Of a stretch of DNA of 11,455 nucleotides, positions 1 to 7,545 are shown in pieces. The notes below the pieces were generated by a model, which was given only the letters and a program-made list of their open reading frames with translations, was not told where the DNA came from and did not search any database. The stretch spans positions 1 to 11,455 of the forward strand of contig JANTFQ010000045.1 of assembly GCA_024763405.1 (NCBI GenBank), read 5' to 3'. Every line of letters begins with the position of its first letter. The first letter of the stretch is position 1. This DNA comes from Calditrichaceae bacterium (GTDB taxonomy: Bacteria; Calditrichota; Calditrichia; Calditrichales; Calditrichaceae). The position numbers and the translations under genes are program-made.

Positions 1-900
1 GAGCGTGTCTCCATCGAAATTGCCCGGCAACAAAATGTTAGTGTGGAAGTTCTTTCTTCTGTAATGGAAGAATTTTATGAAATGATGATGGCTAATCAGT
101 ATATCGTTCAGGGCGGACTTGGATATGCCAAGGAAATACTGGAAGCAGCCTGGGGACGTAAAAAAGCGGAAGAGGTTTTAAAGCGCGTAGAAGCCGCTAC
201 CGAAGTAAGCGCATTTTACCTCTTACAAACGGTTGATGATAAACAAATGACGAACTTTTTGCAAAACGAACATCCGCAAACCGCGGCACTTATTCTGGCA
301 AATTTAAAACCCGTACAGGCCGCGTCCATTTTATCCGAATTACCGGAAGAAAATCAATATGAAATAGCGTACCGGGTAGCAACAATGGAAAAAACCTCGC
401 CCGAACTTATACAGGATATCGAATCCGTTCTGCGCGAACAGCTCGGTTCTGTATTTGGCGGCGGATTAAGCAAGACCGGCGGCGTGGAATCTGTTGCAGA
501 GATATTGAATTCGGTGAGCAGGGCTTCCGAGAAAAATATTTTAACAAATCTCAGGGAACGCAATGCTGCACTTGCAACCGAGATTACCGATTTAATGTTT
601 ATGTTTGATGATATCGGGAAATTACCGGATGCCGCCATTCAAATGATTTTAAAAGAGGTGGATTCTAAATCCCTTGCCCTGGCGATGAAAGCCTCCGACG
701 AGGAGATGAAGGAAAAATTTTATAAAAATATGTCCGAGCGGGCGGCAAAGATGCTCAAAGAAGAACTGGATTACCTCGGCCCTGTACGCGTAAAGGATGT
801 GGAAGGCGCTCAGAAAGATATTTTAGAAATAACCCGCAGGCTGGAAGAGAGCGGTCAGATTGTGCTTTCACGCGGGGACGATGAAGAATTGTTGGATTAG
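1..900 (+). CDS. fliG: Flagellar motor switch protein FliG, 5'-truncated
   Basis: FliG is the rotor protein of the cytoplasmic C-ring that meets the stator and takes up torque. The reading frame is open from base 1, so the gene begins upstream; 299 codons are visible. The EHPQ motif of the middle domain is at bases 268-279. It lies at about residue 125 in enteric FliG, so roughly 35 residues are missing. The GG-x-G-YA motif near the start and the C-terminal segment MFMFDDIG are also typical. In the torque helix, the charged residues equivalent to E. coli K264, R281 and R297 are kept (codons at 688, 739 and 787). The acidic pair D288/D289 is replaced by Glu-Glu (760-765). GTG at 43 and ATG at 64 lie inside the domain and are not the start. 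fliH begins 7 bases after the stop. Identification is certain; only the N-terminal FliF-binding part is unseen. Confidence 0.97.
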   Translation, partial: ERVSIEIARQQNVSVEVLSSVMEEFYEMMMANQYIVQGGLGYAKEILEAAWGRKKAEEVLKRVEAATEVSAFYLLQTVDDKQMTNFLQNEHPQTAALILANLKPVQAASILSELPEENQYEIAYRVATMEKTSPELIQDIESVLREQLGSVFGGGLSKTGGVESVAEILNSVSRASEKNILTNLRERNAALATEITDLMFMFDDIGKLPDAAIQMILKEVDSKSLALAMKASDEEMKEKFYKNMSERAAKMLKEELDYLGPVRVKDVEGAQKDILEITRRLEESGQIVLSRGDDEELLD

Positions 901-907
901 GTAAACG

Positions 908-1591
908 ATGAAGCAATTTACATTAAAACTAAATAACCGCCTGAGCGGTATTAAAGAAACCTCTGTTGGGTTCAGCCCGTCCAGTGATTCCCGCTTTGCC
1001 GATACCGATGGCTATGATGATACTTCTGCGGCTGACAGTATCCGAATCCGGCAGCTTAACGGACGTATTAAAATTCTGGAAATGGAGCTTCAGAAGGCCA
1101 GGGAAGAATCGTTCCAGGCGGGATACGGCGAAGGCCAGCGCAGTAGTTTTCAGGAAGCAAATAAAAGCGTGGAAGCGATGCGAATCGAAATGCATGCGAT
1201 GGAATTAAAATATCTCGAAACCATCGAACAGATTGAAGCCCCTTTGCTGGAACTAGCAAAACATCTGGCCGAAGAAGTGCTGGCGGTCGAATTAAAACAC
1301 CGCGATGATTTTGATGAAATTTTATTTGAACGGCTTCGGAAAATGCTGTATGAAATAGTGGATCAGAATAAAGTGATTATTGAAGTGAATCCGGAACAGA
1401 TGACTGCTGTGGAAAATGCACAGCTCAATGAAAAATTAAATTTGCCCAAAAAAATGAATTTGAATGTCTTGCCTGCTAAAGATCTTAAAAAAGGGGAAGC
1501 CCGGATTGAATCGGAAGATTTTTTAATAGACGGTACATTCCATACACAAACAGAACATTTAGGAGACAGCCTTAAAAATAAGGCAGACTGA
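908..1591 (+). CDS. fliH: Flagellar export apparatus protein FliH (ATPase stator/regulator)
   Basis: FliH is the cytoplasmic peripheral stalk of the flagellar type III export ATPase. It binds FliI and tethers it to the C-ring and export gate. The 227-residue product has a poorly conserved N-terminus (residues 1-50), then a long charged helical region. That region carries the Gly-spaced segment typical of FliH (ESFQAGYGEG, around residues 67-76). The C-terminal globular domain contains the usual late motif in a variant form (RIESEDFLIDGTFHTQ). The length matches the family (about 220-280). No tryptophan occurs anywhere, so the two N-terminal Trp residues that anchor Salmonella FliH are absent. 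The ribosome binding site is weak (TTAGG spanning the fliG stop). The stop overlaps the fliI start by one base (TGATG), suggesting translational coupling. FliH is a divergent family, so the call rests on motifs plus the fliG-fliI context. Confidence 0.92.
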   Translation: MKQFTLKLNNRLSGIKETSVGFSPSSDSRFADTDGYDDTSAADSIRIRQLNGRIKILEMELQKAREESFQAGYGEGQRSSFQEANKSVEAMRIEMHAMELKYLETIEQIEAPLLELAKHLAEEVLAVELKHRDDFDEILFERLRKMLYEIVDQNKVIIEVNPEQMTAVENAQLNEKLNLPKKMNLNVLPAKDLKKGEARIESEDFLIDGTFHTQTEHLGDSLKNKAD

Positions 1592-2919
1592 TGGAAAAGT
1601 TAACTGAAAAATTTCACAGACATATCCGGAATGTGGAAGGTCTGAATCCGGTTCGGGTAGACGGAAAAGTGTCCGAAATTGCCGGTATTGTAATAGAAGC
1701 CGCCGCAAATTCCGGTTCCGTTGGAGATGTGTGTGAAATATCAGTTTCCGGCAGTAAATCCATAAAAGCGGAAGTGGTTGGGTTTCGGGAAAATAAAGTA
1801 TTGCTTATGCCGCTGGGGGAAACAGTTGGCGTAGCACCCGGAAGCAGAGTAAAACTGAACACCCTCCCGCTGCGGGTTCCCGTGAGTGACCAATTATTGG
1901 GAAGAATCCTCGATGGGCTCGGAAATCCGATTGATGGAAAAGGGCCGATTAAAACCAAACATTTTAGAACGGTTTATAATATGCCGCCAAACCCGTTAAA
2001 GCGTCAGCGCATCGCAAAGCCATTAGCGACGGGTATCCGGTCGGTGGATGGACTGATAACCCTGGGTAAAGGCCAGCGCGCCGGTATTTTTGCGGGCAGC
2101 GGGGTCGGGAAAAGTGTGCTGCTGGGAATGATTTCGAAATACACCGATGCGGATGTAAATGTAATCGCGTTAATCGGAGAACGTGGACGTGAAGTACGCG
2201 AGTTCATCGAACGGGACTTAGGCGAAGAAGGTTTAAAACGATCCGTCGTTATCGTGGCAACCTCTGACCAGGCAGCAACGGTGCGTATTAAAGGCGCATT
2301 ACTGGCCACCACTATTGCCGAGTATTTTCGGGATAAGAGCAAAGATGTACTCTTATTAATGGATTCCCTGACCCGTGTCGCCATGGCGCAGCGGGAAATC
2401 GGTCTGGCCATTGGGGAACCACCAACCACAAAAGGCTATACGCCTTCCGTATTTGCACTGATGCCGCGTTTACTGGAGCGCGCAGGCAGCGGAGAGCATG
2501 GCAGTATTACCGGATTATATACCGTGCTGGTTGAAGGGGATGATATGGATGAGCCGGTGGCGGATACCGCCCGTTCTATTCTGGACGGCCATTTGGTTCT
2601 CTCCAGAAAATTAGCGGCACGGGGACACTATCCGGCCATCGATATTCTGCAGAGCATCAGCAGGGTGAAGAACGAAGTGACCACTACGGAGCAGCAGAAA
2701 TTTACATCTGATATTGTGGAACTGCTGGCAGTGTTCGAAGAATCGGAGGATTTAATCAATATCGGCGCTTATGTGCCGGGCAGCAATGCCAAAATAGATG
2801 AAGCTGTCGCAAAAATTGAAGCTATTAGGTCATTTTTGAAGCAAGGCGTAAACGAAGCGTCCGCCTTTCCGGAAACGCTGGCGGGCTTGCGGGATTTGGC
2901 GGGAGTTAAAAACGCATAA
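1591..2919 (+). CDS. fliI: Flagellum-specific export ATPase FliI
   Basis: FliI is the F1-beta-like hexameric ATPase that energises unloading and unfolding of export substrates at the flagellar base. The 442-residue length is normal. The Walker A motif GSGVGKS is at about residues 169-175. The IGERGREV segment contains the likely catalytic glutamate near residue 197. Walker B is LLLMD, ending at Asp 258. The type III ATPase signature GEPPTTKGYTPSVF follows. The N-terminal beta-barrel domain (residues 1-95) and the C-terminal helical domain are complete. The ATG overlaps the fliH stop, and the TAA stop overlaps the fliJ ATG (TAATG), so three export-complex proteins are translationally chained. 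Nothing in the sequence suggests loss of activity. The flagellar neighbours rule out a virulence type III secretion ATPase. Confidence 0.98.
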   Translation: MEKLTEKFHRHIRNVEGLNPVRVDGKVSEIAGIVIEAAANSGSVGDVCEISVSGSKSIKAEVVGFRENKVLLMPLGETVGVAPGSRVKLNTLPLRVPVSDQLLGRILDGLGNPIDGKGPIKTKHFRTVYNMPPNPLKRQRIAKPLATGIRSVDGLITLGKGQRAGIFAGSGVGKSVLLGMISKYTDADVNVIALIGERGREVREFIERDLGEEGLKRSVVIVATSDQAATVRIKGALLATTIAEYFRDKSKDVLLLMDSLTRVAMAQREIGLAIGEPPTTKGYTPSVFALMPRLLERAGSGEHGSITGLYTVLVEGDDMDEPVADTARSILDGHLVLSRKLAARGHYPAIDILQSISRVKNEVTTTEQQKFTSDIVELLAVFEESEDLINIGAYVPGSNAKIDEAVAKIEAIRSFLKQGVNEASAFPETLAGLRDLAGVKNA

Positions 2920-3374
2920 TGGCAAAGGCATTTCAATTTTCACTCCAGAAAGTATTGGATGTGCGGCGCCACCGGGAAGAGCAGCGGGCCATTGAACTGG
3001 GAAAAGCAAACAGGGAACTGCAGACAGAACAGCAAAATTTGGAAAGGCTGAACACTGAGAAGGAAAACCATTTGACTACGGGCAGCGAGGAAAGTGTTAA
3101 AAAACCGAATTTGAATAGTTTGATGATAAACGGGAGCTATCTGCGGCAGTTAAGCGAACATATTGATTTACAGGAAATTCGGGTAAAAAATTCAAAAAAA
3201 AGGACCGAAGATCGCAGGGAAGAACTCATCGCCGCCGTTAAAAAAAAGAAAATAGTTGAAAAATTACGGGAACGAAAAGTGGAAGAGTATAAAAAAGAAG
3301 TATTGAGAGATGAACAGAAAAAAGATGATGAAGCCGCAGTGCAAATGACAAATCGCAATAAGCAGAAAGAGTAG
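2919..3374 (+). CDS. fliJ: Flagellar export chaperone / ATPase stalk protein FliJ
   Basis: FliJ is a small coiled-coil protein that inserts into the FliI ring, like the gamma subunit of F1, and helps load export chaperones. The 151-residue product opens with the family signature FQFSLQKVLDVRRHREEQ. It continues as an almost unbroken, highly charged two-helix coiled coil with no predicted membrane segment, and ends in a very basic/acidic tail. Length is typical (about 145-150). The start codon overlaps the fliI stop by one base, so translation is probably coupled; no independent Shine-Dalgarno sequence is evident. Two runs of eight A residues (around 3194-3201 and 3240-3247) encode lysines and look like normal coding sequence. 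Confidence 0.94.
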   Translation: MAKAFQFSLQKVLDVRRHREEQRAIELGKANRELQTEQQNLERLNTEKENHLTTGSEESVKKPNLNSLMINGSYLRQLSEHIDLQEIRVKNSKKRTEDRREELIAAVKKKKIVEKLRERKVEEYKKEVLRDEQKKDDEAAVQMTNRNKQKE

Positions 3375-3377
3375 ACA

Positions 3378-3917
3378 ATGGGTGTCGTAAAATGGGTCGT
3401 TTTTTCCCTGGGAATATTTTTATTTTCTATTGCAGTGGTTTTTTCGGTTATGCTGATGCTGCAGGACCCGAAGCCTCCTGAGAAGGAAATCAAGAAAAAA
3501 CCGGTCGTTACGAAGGCGGAAATTCAAAAAGTTAAAAATAAAAAAGGTGAGCTTAGTAAAGAAGAAAAGATGGTGCTAAAGATTGCCGATCTTCAGGCCG
3601 CTTTAGAAGAAAAGAGTAAACTGGTGGATAGTCTTACAATCGCCGCTTCTAAAACCGAAAAGCTGGAAAAAGAACTGCAAAAAATAACACAGGCGAAAAC
3701 CAGTACAAAAAGCAGAGAATCCCGGGCCAAAGAGATGGCAAAAACATTGTCTTCTATGAAAACAAAAGCGATGGGGCCTATTTTGAATAAATTGGACGAT
3801 GATACCGTGGTTCTTATTTATAAGCAAACCGGTAAAACGGCACGAAAAAATATTCTGCTTGCGTTAAGTGAAGCGCGGGCCGCAAAAATCACAAAAAAAA
3901 TAATTAACGAGAAATAA
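3378..3917 (+). CDS. MotE/FlbB/YlxF-like flagellar membrane protein (MgtE-N-like domain)
   Basis: The 179-residue protein has one N-terminal membrane helix (about residues 6-28, WVVFSLGIFLFSIAVV). A Lys/Glu-rich linker and coiled coil follow (about 40-115), then a C-terminal helical domain (about 118-175). That domain carries the repeated pattern of the MgtE intracellular-N/MotE family (MGPILNKLDDDTVVLIY, then NILLALSEARAAKITKKI). Its position between fliJ and fliK is that of ylxF in Bacillus and flbB in Borrelia. In Borrelia FlbB is a periplasmic collar protein that helps stator assembly; in Sinorhizobium MotE is a chaperone for the motor protein MotC. By inference, this protein is anchored in the inner membrane with its C-terminus in the periplasm and acts around the stator. 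The start lies 3 bases after the fliJ stop with only a weak AAAGAG ribosome binding site. The family call is fairly secure; the exact role is not. Confidence 0.8.
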   Translation: MGVVKWVVFSLGIFLFSIAVVFSVMLMLQDPKPPEKEIKKKPVVTKAEIQKVKNKKGELSKEEKMVLKIADLQAALEEKSKLVDSLTIAASKTEKLEKELQKITQAKTSTKSRESRAKEMAKTLSSMKTKAMGPILNKLDDDTVVLIYKQTGKTARKNILLALSEARAAKITKKIINEK

Positions 3918-3927
3918 GGTATTTCCT

Positions 3928-6357
3928 ATGAAAATGCTAAAAGGTCTTGAAATAATGGGATTAAAACAGATTCAGAATGCAGAATCTGTTAAAAAAGGAA
4001 CGCGGTTATCATCCTTCGGGAATCTGTTATCCGGTTTTATTTTTAATAAAAATACAAATCCTCAAAAGACGAAATTAAATATTTCCGGAACACATTTTGT
4101 GGTTAAAAACCAACCGTCTCTCAAAACAGCTTCTTCCAAAGATGCGCCGGTTTTCATCCGTCCTGGGACGAAACAGGTTCCCACAATGGAAAGCCTTGGC
4201 GGATTGCTTAAAAAGAGTTCTTCCGAAGATTCTAAAAATGATTTAGACCCTAAGAGTCAAGTACTCATTCTGCGGGCCTTATCAGCGGCCTTTGCAAAAC
4301 CCGCGGATAAATCCCCGGCCTTGTCTCCCATAAAAAATTCGGAGAGTTTAAATGTTCAGGCGCAGTTAAAACAGATTGGGAATAAACCGGTATTGGTATT
4401 AACAGTAAAGAATGCCGCAAAAATGGAAGCGGTTCAAAAATTTGTTTCAAAAATCGAAACAGCTGCGGCAAAGAATCAAATCAAAATGCCGGTCATTCAG
4501 GTGAAAGCATTTCCGCAAGATCAGAAACCATCTCAACAGGCGAAAATGACTGGAGCCGCCAACGGGGAAATAGTCTCCGGAAAGATTCCTGCCGGAACTC
4601 AATCGATTGTTAAAAACCAGGCGGCTGGAAAAGAAGTTAAAAATTCCAACCCGCAACAGAATAAAACAAACATTCCGGAAAACCACCAAAAAGGCCAGAC
4701 GATTCGTTCAACGACGGCTGTAAAGTCAGAACAGGCTGCTTCAAAACATGGTGTTCAGGAAAAAAGTGTATCGATTAAACAAAACGGGAAAGAACCAAAT
4801 TCTATTCAGACAAAACAGCCGGTGGTGAAAACAAATTCCTCCCAGGTACCCGAAGCAACAAGTTCAAAATCGGATGTCCGGGTAGGCGCGAAAAATATCA
4901 AACAAGAGCAGCCCTTAGAAACCCCGTTAAAACCGGCGCGAACAAAAGAAAGCCAGGGCTTACAAGTAAATAAAAATGCGGCTCCGGGTCTAAAGAATGA
5001 ACAAGCACAAACCGTCTCTAAAAGCAGCACGCCCGCCGCAAAAACAATTCCTGCCCAGGGAACCAGGCCGCCGATCAACAAACAGAAAATAGCGTCCGGG
5101 CCGGTTAAGGGCGACCATAATGCCATTAAAGAAAATCCGAATAACCCGAAACTTATTAAACCTGCCGGTGCGCTAACTTCAGATAAACCAAACAGCATGA
5201 ATACGGATCAGGAATTGAAGCCGGTTGCTTTTAAAACGCAGACAGAAGCTCCAAAGGAGCGGCCTCAGAAAAGTGAAATGCAGGTACGGAAAACGATTCA
5301 GAACGGCAGGATAGACATTTCACGGGAAACCGCGGATAACGTAAAGCCTTCAACGCTTAAAACCAATCCTATTAAAACTCAGGAAACTAAAAATCCTGAA
5401 GAGATGCGTCCAAAACAGAATAGTGAAATTCGGCTTACCGATTCAGGACAAAAAATAAAAGCGTCCCCAAAACCAAAAACCAGCACGACGTCTTCCCCGA
5501 TTCATACGAAAGGGGAGTTATTACAGCAGCAGATTCAACAAAATACGGAGAGTGGTAAAAATGCCCGGGGAAATCCTGATAAGATACAAACGACTGCTAA
5601 AATTCAGCCGAAAGAAGATATTGCTTTTACACCGGCGGTAGGTAAAAATACTGTAAAACCTAAATCTAAGAAGGAAGAAATAAAAAAAGAAGTATCAGAC
5701 CCGGGTAAACATGTTAATAGTACAAAAGAGGCAGCCGGGAAAGGCAAGAAACTGCATGACTTTTCTGAAAAAACTATTTCTAAATCGGGAAACGGCCAAT
5801 CTGGAAAATCCGAAACAGAAACCGTTCTGGAATTCGGGAAACAGGGAAACGATAAAAATGTGCAAAAAGAGGTTTCTGAAGCGGGAATGACAAATGGAAC
5901 ACACGCTTCCCGTGAAATACAGGTGCCTGTAAAATTTGCCCCGCTGGTAAGCAGAATTAATGAGCTTATTCAAAAATTTAAGGCCTCGACTAAACAGACT
6001 TCTGTAAAGACGAGTTTTAAAGTTTCAGCCGGCAGCGCCGGGGAAGTCGAAATACAGCTCGATGAAAAGACGAAAGAAAAAACCATAAAAATTCGGGTTG
6101 AATCCGATAAGGTACGTAATGAACTGCAAAAGACTCTGCCGCAAATTCAACATAATCTAATATTGAAAGGCATTGAATTCAGTTCAATCGCTATCGACAC
6201 CGCGCCGTTTGGTTCTAAAATGAACCAGACGCAGGATCAGCAACGCGGGTCGCAAAAATCCAAACCAAAACAATCGAAGGAGGTTCAAAATGAACAAGAA
6301 CAACCCGCCGTAACCCAAAAGAAATATGGCTACAACACAATTGAAGTAATTGCATAG
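3928..6357 (+). CDS. fliK: Flagellar hook-length control protein FliK, unusually long
   Basis: FliK is a secreted molecular ruler. It measures the growing hook and then switches the export gate from hook to filament substrates. The 809-residue product has a short ordered N-terminus. A huge low-complexity region of about 600 residues follows, rich in Lys, Gln, Asn, Pro, Ser and Thr with no cysteine. The compact C-terminal Flg_hook domain is at about 665-770, recognisable from GEVEIQLDEKTKEKTIKIRV and the helix RNELQKTLPQIQHNLILKGI. The usual L-x-P-x-x-LG lead-in to that domain is replaced by FKVSAGSAG. A Gln/Lys-rich tail ends the protein. Family members are commonly 350-500 residues, so this ruler is long. 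The first ATG is used because AAGG stands 8 bases before it; ATG at 3934 or 3955 is also possible. Placement between the MotE-like gene and flgD matches other fla operons. Confidence 0.92.
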   Translation: MKMLKGLEIMGLKQIQNAESVKKGTRLSSFGNLLSGFIFNKNTNPQKTKLNISGTHFVVKNQPSLKTASSKDAPVFIRPGTKQVPTMESLGGLLKKSSSEDSKNDLDPKSQVLILRALSAAFAKPADKSPALSPIKNSESLNVQAQLKQIGNKPVLVLTVKNAAKMEAVQKFVSKIETAAAKNQIKMPVIQVKAFPQDQKPSQQAKMTGAANGEIVSGKIPAGTQSIVKNQAAGKEVKNSNPQQNKTNIPENHQKGQTIRSTTAVKSEQAASKHGVQEKSVSIKQNGKEPNSIQTKQPVVKTNSSQVPEATSSKSDVRVGAKNIKQEQPLETPLKPARTKESQGLQVNKNAAPGLKNEQAQTVSKSSTPAAKTIPAQGTRPPINKQKIASGPVKGDHNAIKENPNNPKLIKPAGALTSDKPNSMNTDQELKPVAFKTQTEAPKERPQKSEMQVRKTIQNGRIDISRETADNVKPSTLKTNPIKTQETKNPEEMRPKQNSEIRLTDSGQKIKASPKPKTSTTSSPIHTKGELLQQQIQQNTESGKNARGNPDKIQTTAKIQPKEDIAFTPAVGKNTVKPKSKKEEIKKEVSDPGKHVNSTKEAAGKGKKLHDFSEKTISKSGNGQSGKSETETVLEFGKQGNDKNVQKEVSEAGMTNGTHASREIQVPVKFAPLVSRINELIQKFKASTKQTSVKTSFKVSAGSAGEVEIQLDEKTKEKTIKIRVESDKVRNELQKTLPQIQHNLILKGIEFSSIAIDTAPFGSKMNQTQDQQRGSQKSKPKQSKEVQNEQEQPAVTQKKYGYNTIEVIA

Positions 6358-6366
6358 GAGTTAACA

Positions 6367-7035
6367 ATGGACATAAGCCAAATCAGCAATGCACAAACAC
6401 AGGCGGCTCAGACCACCACAAGCGCAAACCAGGATATGGGAAAAGCAGAATTCCTGAGTCTTTTGGTTGCCCAGCTTCAAAATCAGGATCCGCTTTCACC
6501 GATGGAAAGTCAGGATTTTGCCGCGCAGCTTGCCCAGTTTAGTTCGCTGGAACAGTTGTCGGATATTAATACCAGTCTGAAAAACAGCTCGGATATGGAT
6601 ATGATGCTGACCAGTTCAATCAATAACACGATGGCGGCAAATTTTGTCGGCAAAGAAGTGAGTTCCTATGGCGACAACTTGTCATTGGTTTCCGGTGGAA
6701 CGACCCCGGTGGATTTTATTTTACAGGATTTTTCTGATGAAGTGACTGTAAAAATTTACGATCCCGCGGGTAATCTTGTGAGAACAATGGAAGCGCATGG
6801 CCTGGAAGGTGGAAAACAATCGCTTACCTGGGACGGTAAAAACAATCAGGGCGAGGTGATGCCCGGTGGAAATTACCGTGTCGAAATAGAAGCAAAAAAC
6901 AGCGATGGTGATTCTGTGGGATCCGTTTCCGTGAGTAAGGGAATCGTTTCTTCCGTTCGCTATGCCAATGGTACGGCCGTTTTAATCGTGAATGGCAAAG
7001 AGGTTTCGCTGGCTGATGTACTGGAAATCGGATAG
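6367..7035 (+). CDS. flgD: Flagellar hook cap / assembly protein FlgD
   Basis: FlgD is secreted and sits at the tip of the growing hook, where it guides polymerisation of FlgE. The 222-residue product has a Gln/Ala/Thr-rich secretion leader (1-22). The conserved FlgD N-domain follows (25-65), with FLSLLVAQLQNQDPLSPMES and FAAQLAQFSSLEQL. The C-terminal half is beta-rich and contains a FlgD Ig-like domain (VKIYDPAGNLVRTMEAHGL, LTWDGKNNQGEVMPGGNYRV). Length is typical. A strong AGGAG (6356-6360), overlapping the fliK stop, lies 6 bases before the ATG. This suggests higher independent translation than for the export genes upstream. Confidence 0.97.
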   Translation: MDISQISNAQTQAAQTTTSANQDMGKAEFLSLLVAQLQNQDPLSPMESQDFAAQLAQFSSLEQLSDINTSLKNSSDMDMMLTSSINNTMAANFVGKEVSSYGDNLSLVSGGTTPVDFILQDFSDEVTVKIYDPAGNLVRTMEAHGLEGGKQSLTWDGKNNQGEVMPGGNYRVEIEAKNSDGDSVGSVSVSKGIVSSVRYANGTAVLIVNGKEVSLADVLEIG

Positions 7036-7047
7036 AGGAGTTCACAA

Positions 7048-7449
7048 ATGAAAGTATCGGAACTTCAAATTAACAGCAGACTTTATCCGCTGCAAAACAA
7101 TCCGCTTCATTCGCAAAAAATCAAAAGCGGTAACCAGGATAGTACAGCAGGAAAACCATTTTCCGAAATTCTGAATGATAAACTCAATCAGACAACGGAT
7201 CTTAAGTTTTCGGCACATGCTGTACGCCGGCTGGAAGAACGCCAGGTAGAGATGTCTGCCGGTTCTTTGAACAGGCTCAATGACGGGTTACAGCAGTTGG
7301 ATGCGAAAGGAGCGGCAAATTCTGTTATTTTAATGGATGAAACTGCATTTGTGGTGAGTGTAAAAAATCGCACAGTTGTCACCGCAGTGGATAATATGGC
7401 CGCTGGCAAGAATGTTTTTACCAATATTGACAGCGTTGCAATTGTATAA
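7048..7449 (+). CDS. TIGR02530-type flagellar operon protein
   Basis: This is a small conserved protein of unsettled function found between flgD and flgE in many Firmicutes, Deltaproteobacteria and other groups. The 133-residue product has a variable polar N-terminus (1-50). The family core follows: LKFSAHAVRRLEERQVEMS, a helix, VILMDETAFVVSVKNRTVVT, and the C-terminal NVFTNIDSVAIV. No signal peptide, membrane helix or cysteine is seen, so it is probably cytoplasmic or exported by the flagellar route. It has a strong GAGGAG ribosome binding site (7035-7040) that overlaps the flgD stop. Its fixed place between the hook cap and hook protein genes implies a part in hook assembly, for example as chaperone or regulator. 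That role is inference only. Confidence 0.85.
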   Translation: MKVSELQINSRLYPLQNNPLHSQKIKSGNQDSTAGKPFSEILNDKLNQTTDLKFSAHAVRRLEERQVEMSAGSLNRLNDGLQQLDAKGAANSVILMDETAFVVSVKNRTVVTAVDNMAAGKNVFTNIDSVAIV

Positions 7450-7458
7450 AACTAAACC

Positions 7459-7529
7459 GGGCTGGACCCAACGGTACGCGCTTACGTGCCTCAGGGGAGC
7501 CCTCAATCCGCCGACTGATTGAAGCGGAT
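7459..7529 (+). promoter_or_regulatory. Candidate structured RNA leader upstream of flgE
   Basis: The gap before flgE can fold extensively as RNA. A nested element pairs GGGCT (7459-7463) with AGCCC (7498-7502). Inside it CCC (7467-7469) pairs with GGG (7494-7496), and GGTACG (7473-7478) pairs with CGTGCC (7485-7490), closing a 6-base loop. A second element has two mutually exclusive 6-bp hairpins: TCAATC/GATTGA (7503-7508 with 7517-7522) and ATCCGC/GCGGAT (7506-7511 with 7524-7529). CCCTC at 7500-7504 is also complementary to GAGGG (7548-7552) in the flgE ribosome binding site. It overlaps the outer helix of the first element, so an on/off switch is conceivable. I do not recognise a known riboswitch class. 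The pairings are read directly; the function is inference. Confidence 0.4.
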
Positions 7530-7545
7530 AATCAAACACTACCTT

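Noticed and set aside
2004..2429. 141-residue reverse-strand ORF inside fliI
   Set aside because: It lies opposite the highly conserved ATPase core. Its sequence is Ser/Arg-rich shadow translation with no domain.
3240..3260. A AAA AAG slippery heptamer in frame within fliJ, possible -1 frameshift
   Set aside because: The -1 frame meets TGA four codons later, no stable downstream structure is apparent, and the 0-frame gives a full normal FliJ. The A-runs simply encode lysines.
4806..5198. 130-residue reverse-strand ORF inside fliK
   Set aside because: It is a shadow of the low-complexity fliK frame, with no recognisable domain, and it is antisense to a gene whose own frame has family signatures.
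3928..6357. FliK low-complexity region as internal tandem repeats or a mobile insertion
   Set aside because: The segment is compositionally biased but I find no regular repeat unit, terminal repeats or transposase. It reads as one continuous open frame.
7427..7456. TTGACA at 7427-7432 as the -35 of a flgE promoter
   Set aside because: The match is perfect, but it lies in the conserved NIDS codons of the upstream gene. No good -10 stands at 16-18 bases (best is ACTAAA, poor), and TATAAA at 7445 is only 12 bases away. A start near 7463 would coincide with the leader, so it deserves a glance but not an annotation.
7459..7502. The first leader hairpin as an intrinsic terminator
   Set aside because: No U-tract follows; the bases after the stem are TCAATCCGCC.
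7450..7545. Sigma-28 or sigma-54 promoter before flgE
   Set aside because: GCCGA at 7510 resembles part of a sigma-28 -10 but has no TAAA at the right distance. No GG-N10-GC with flanking sigma-54 consensus is present.
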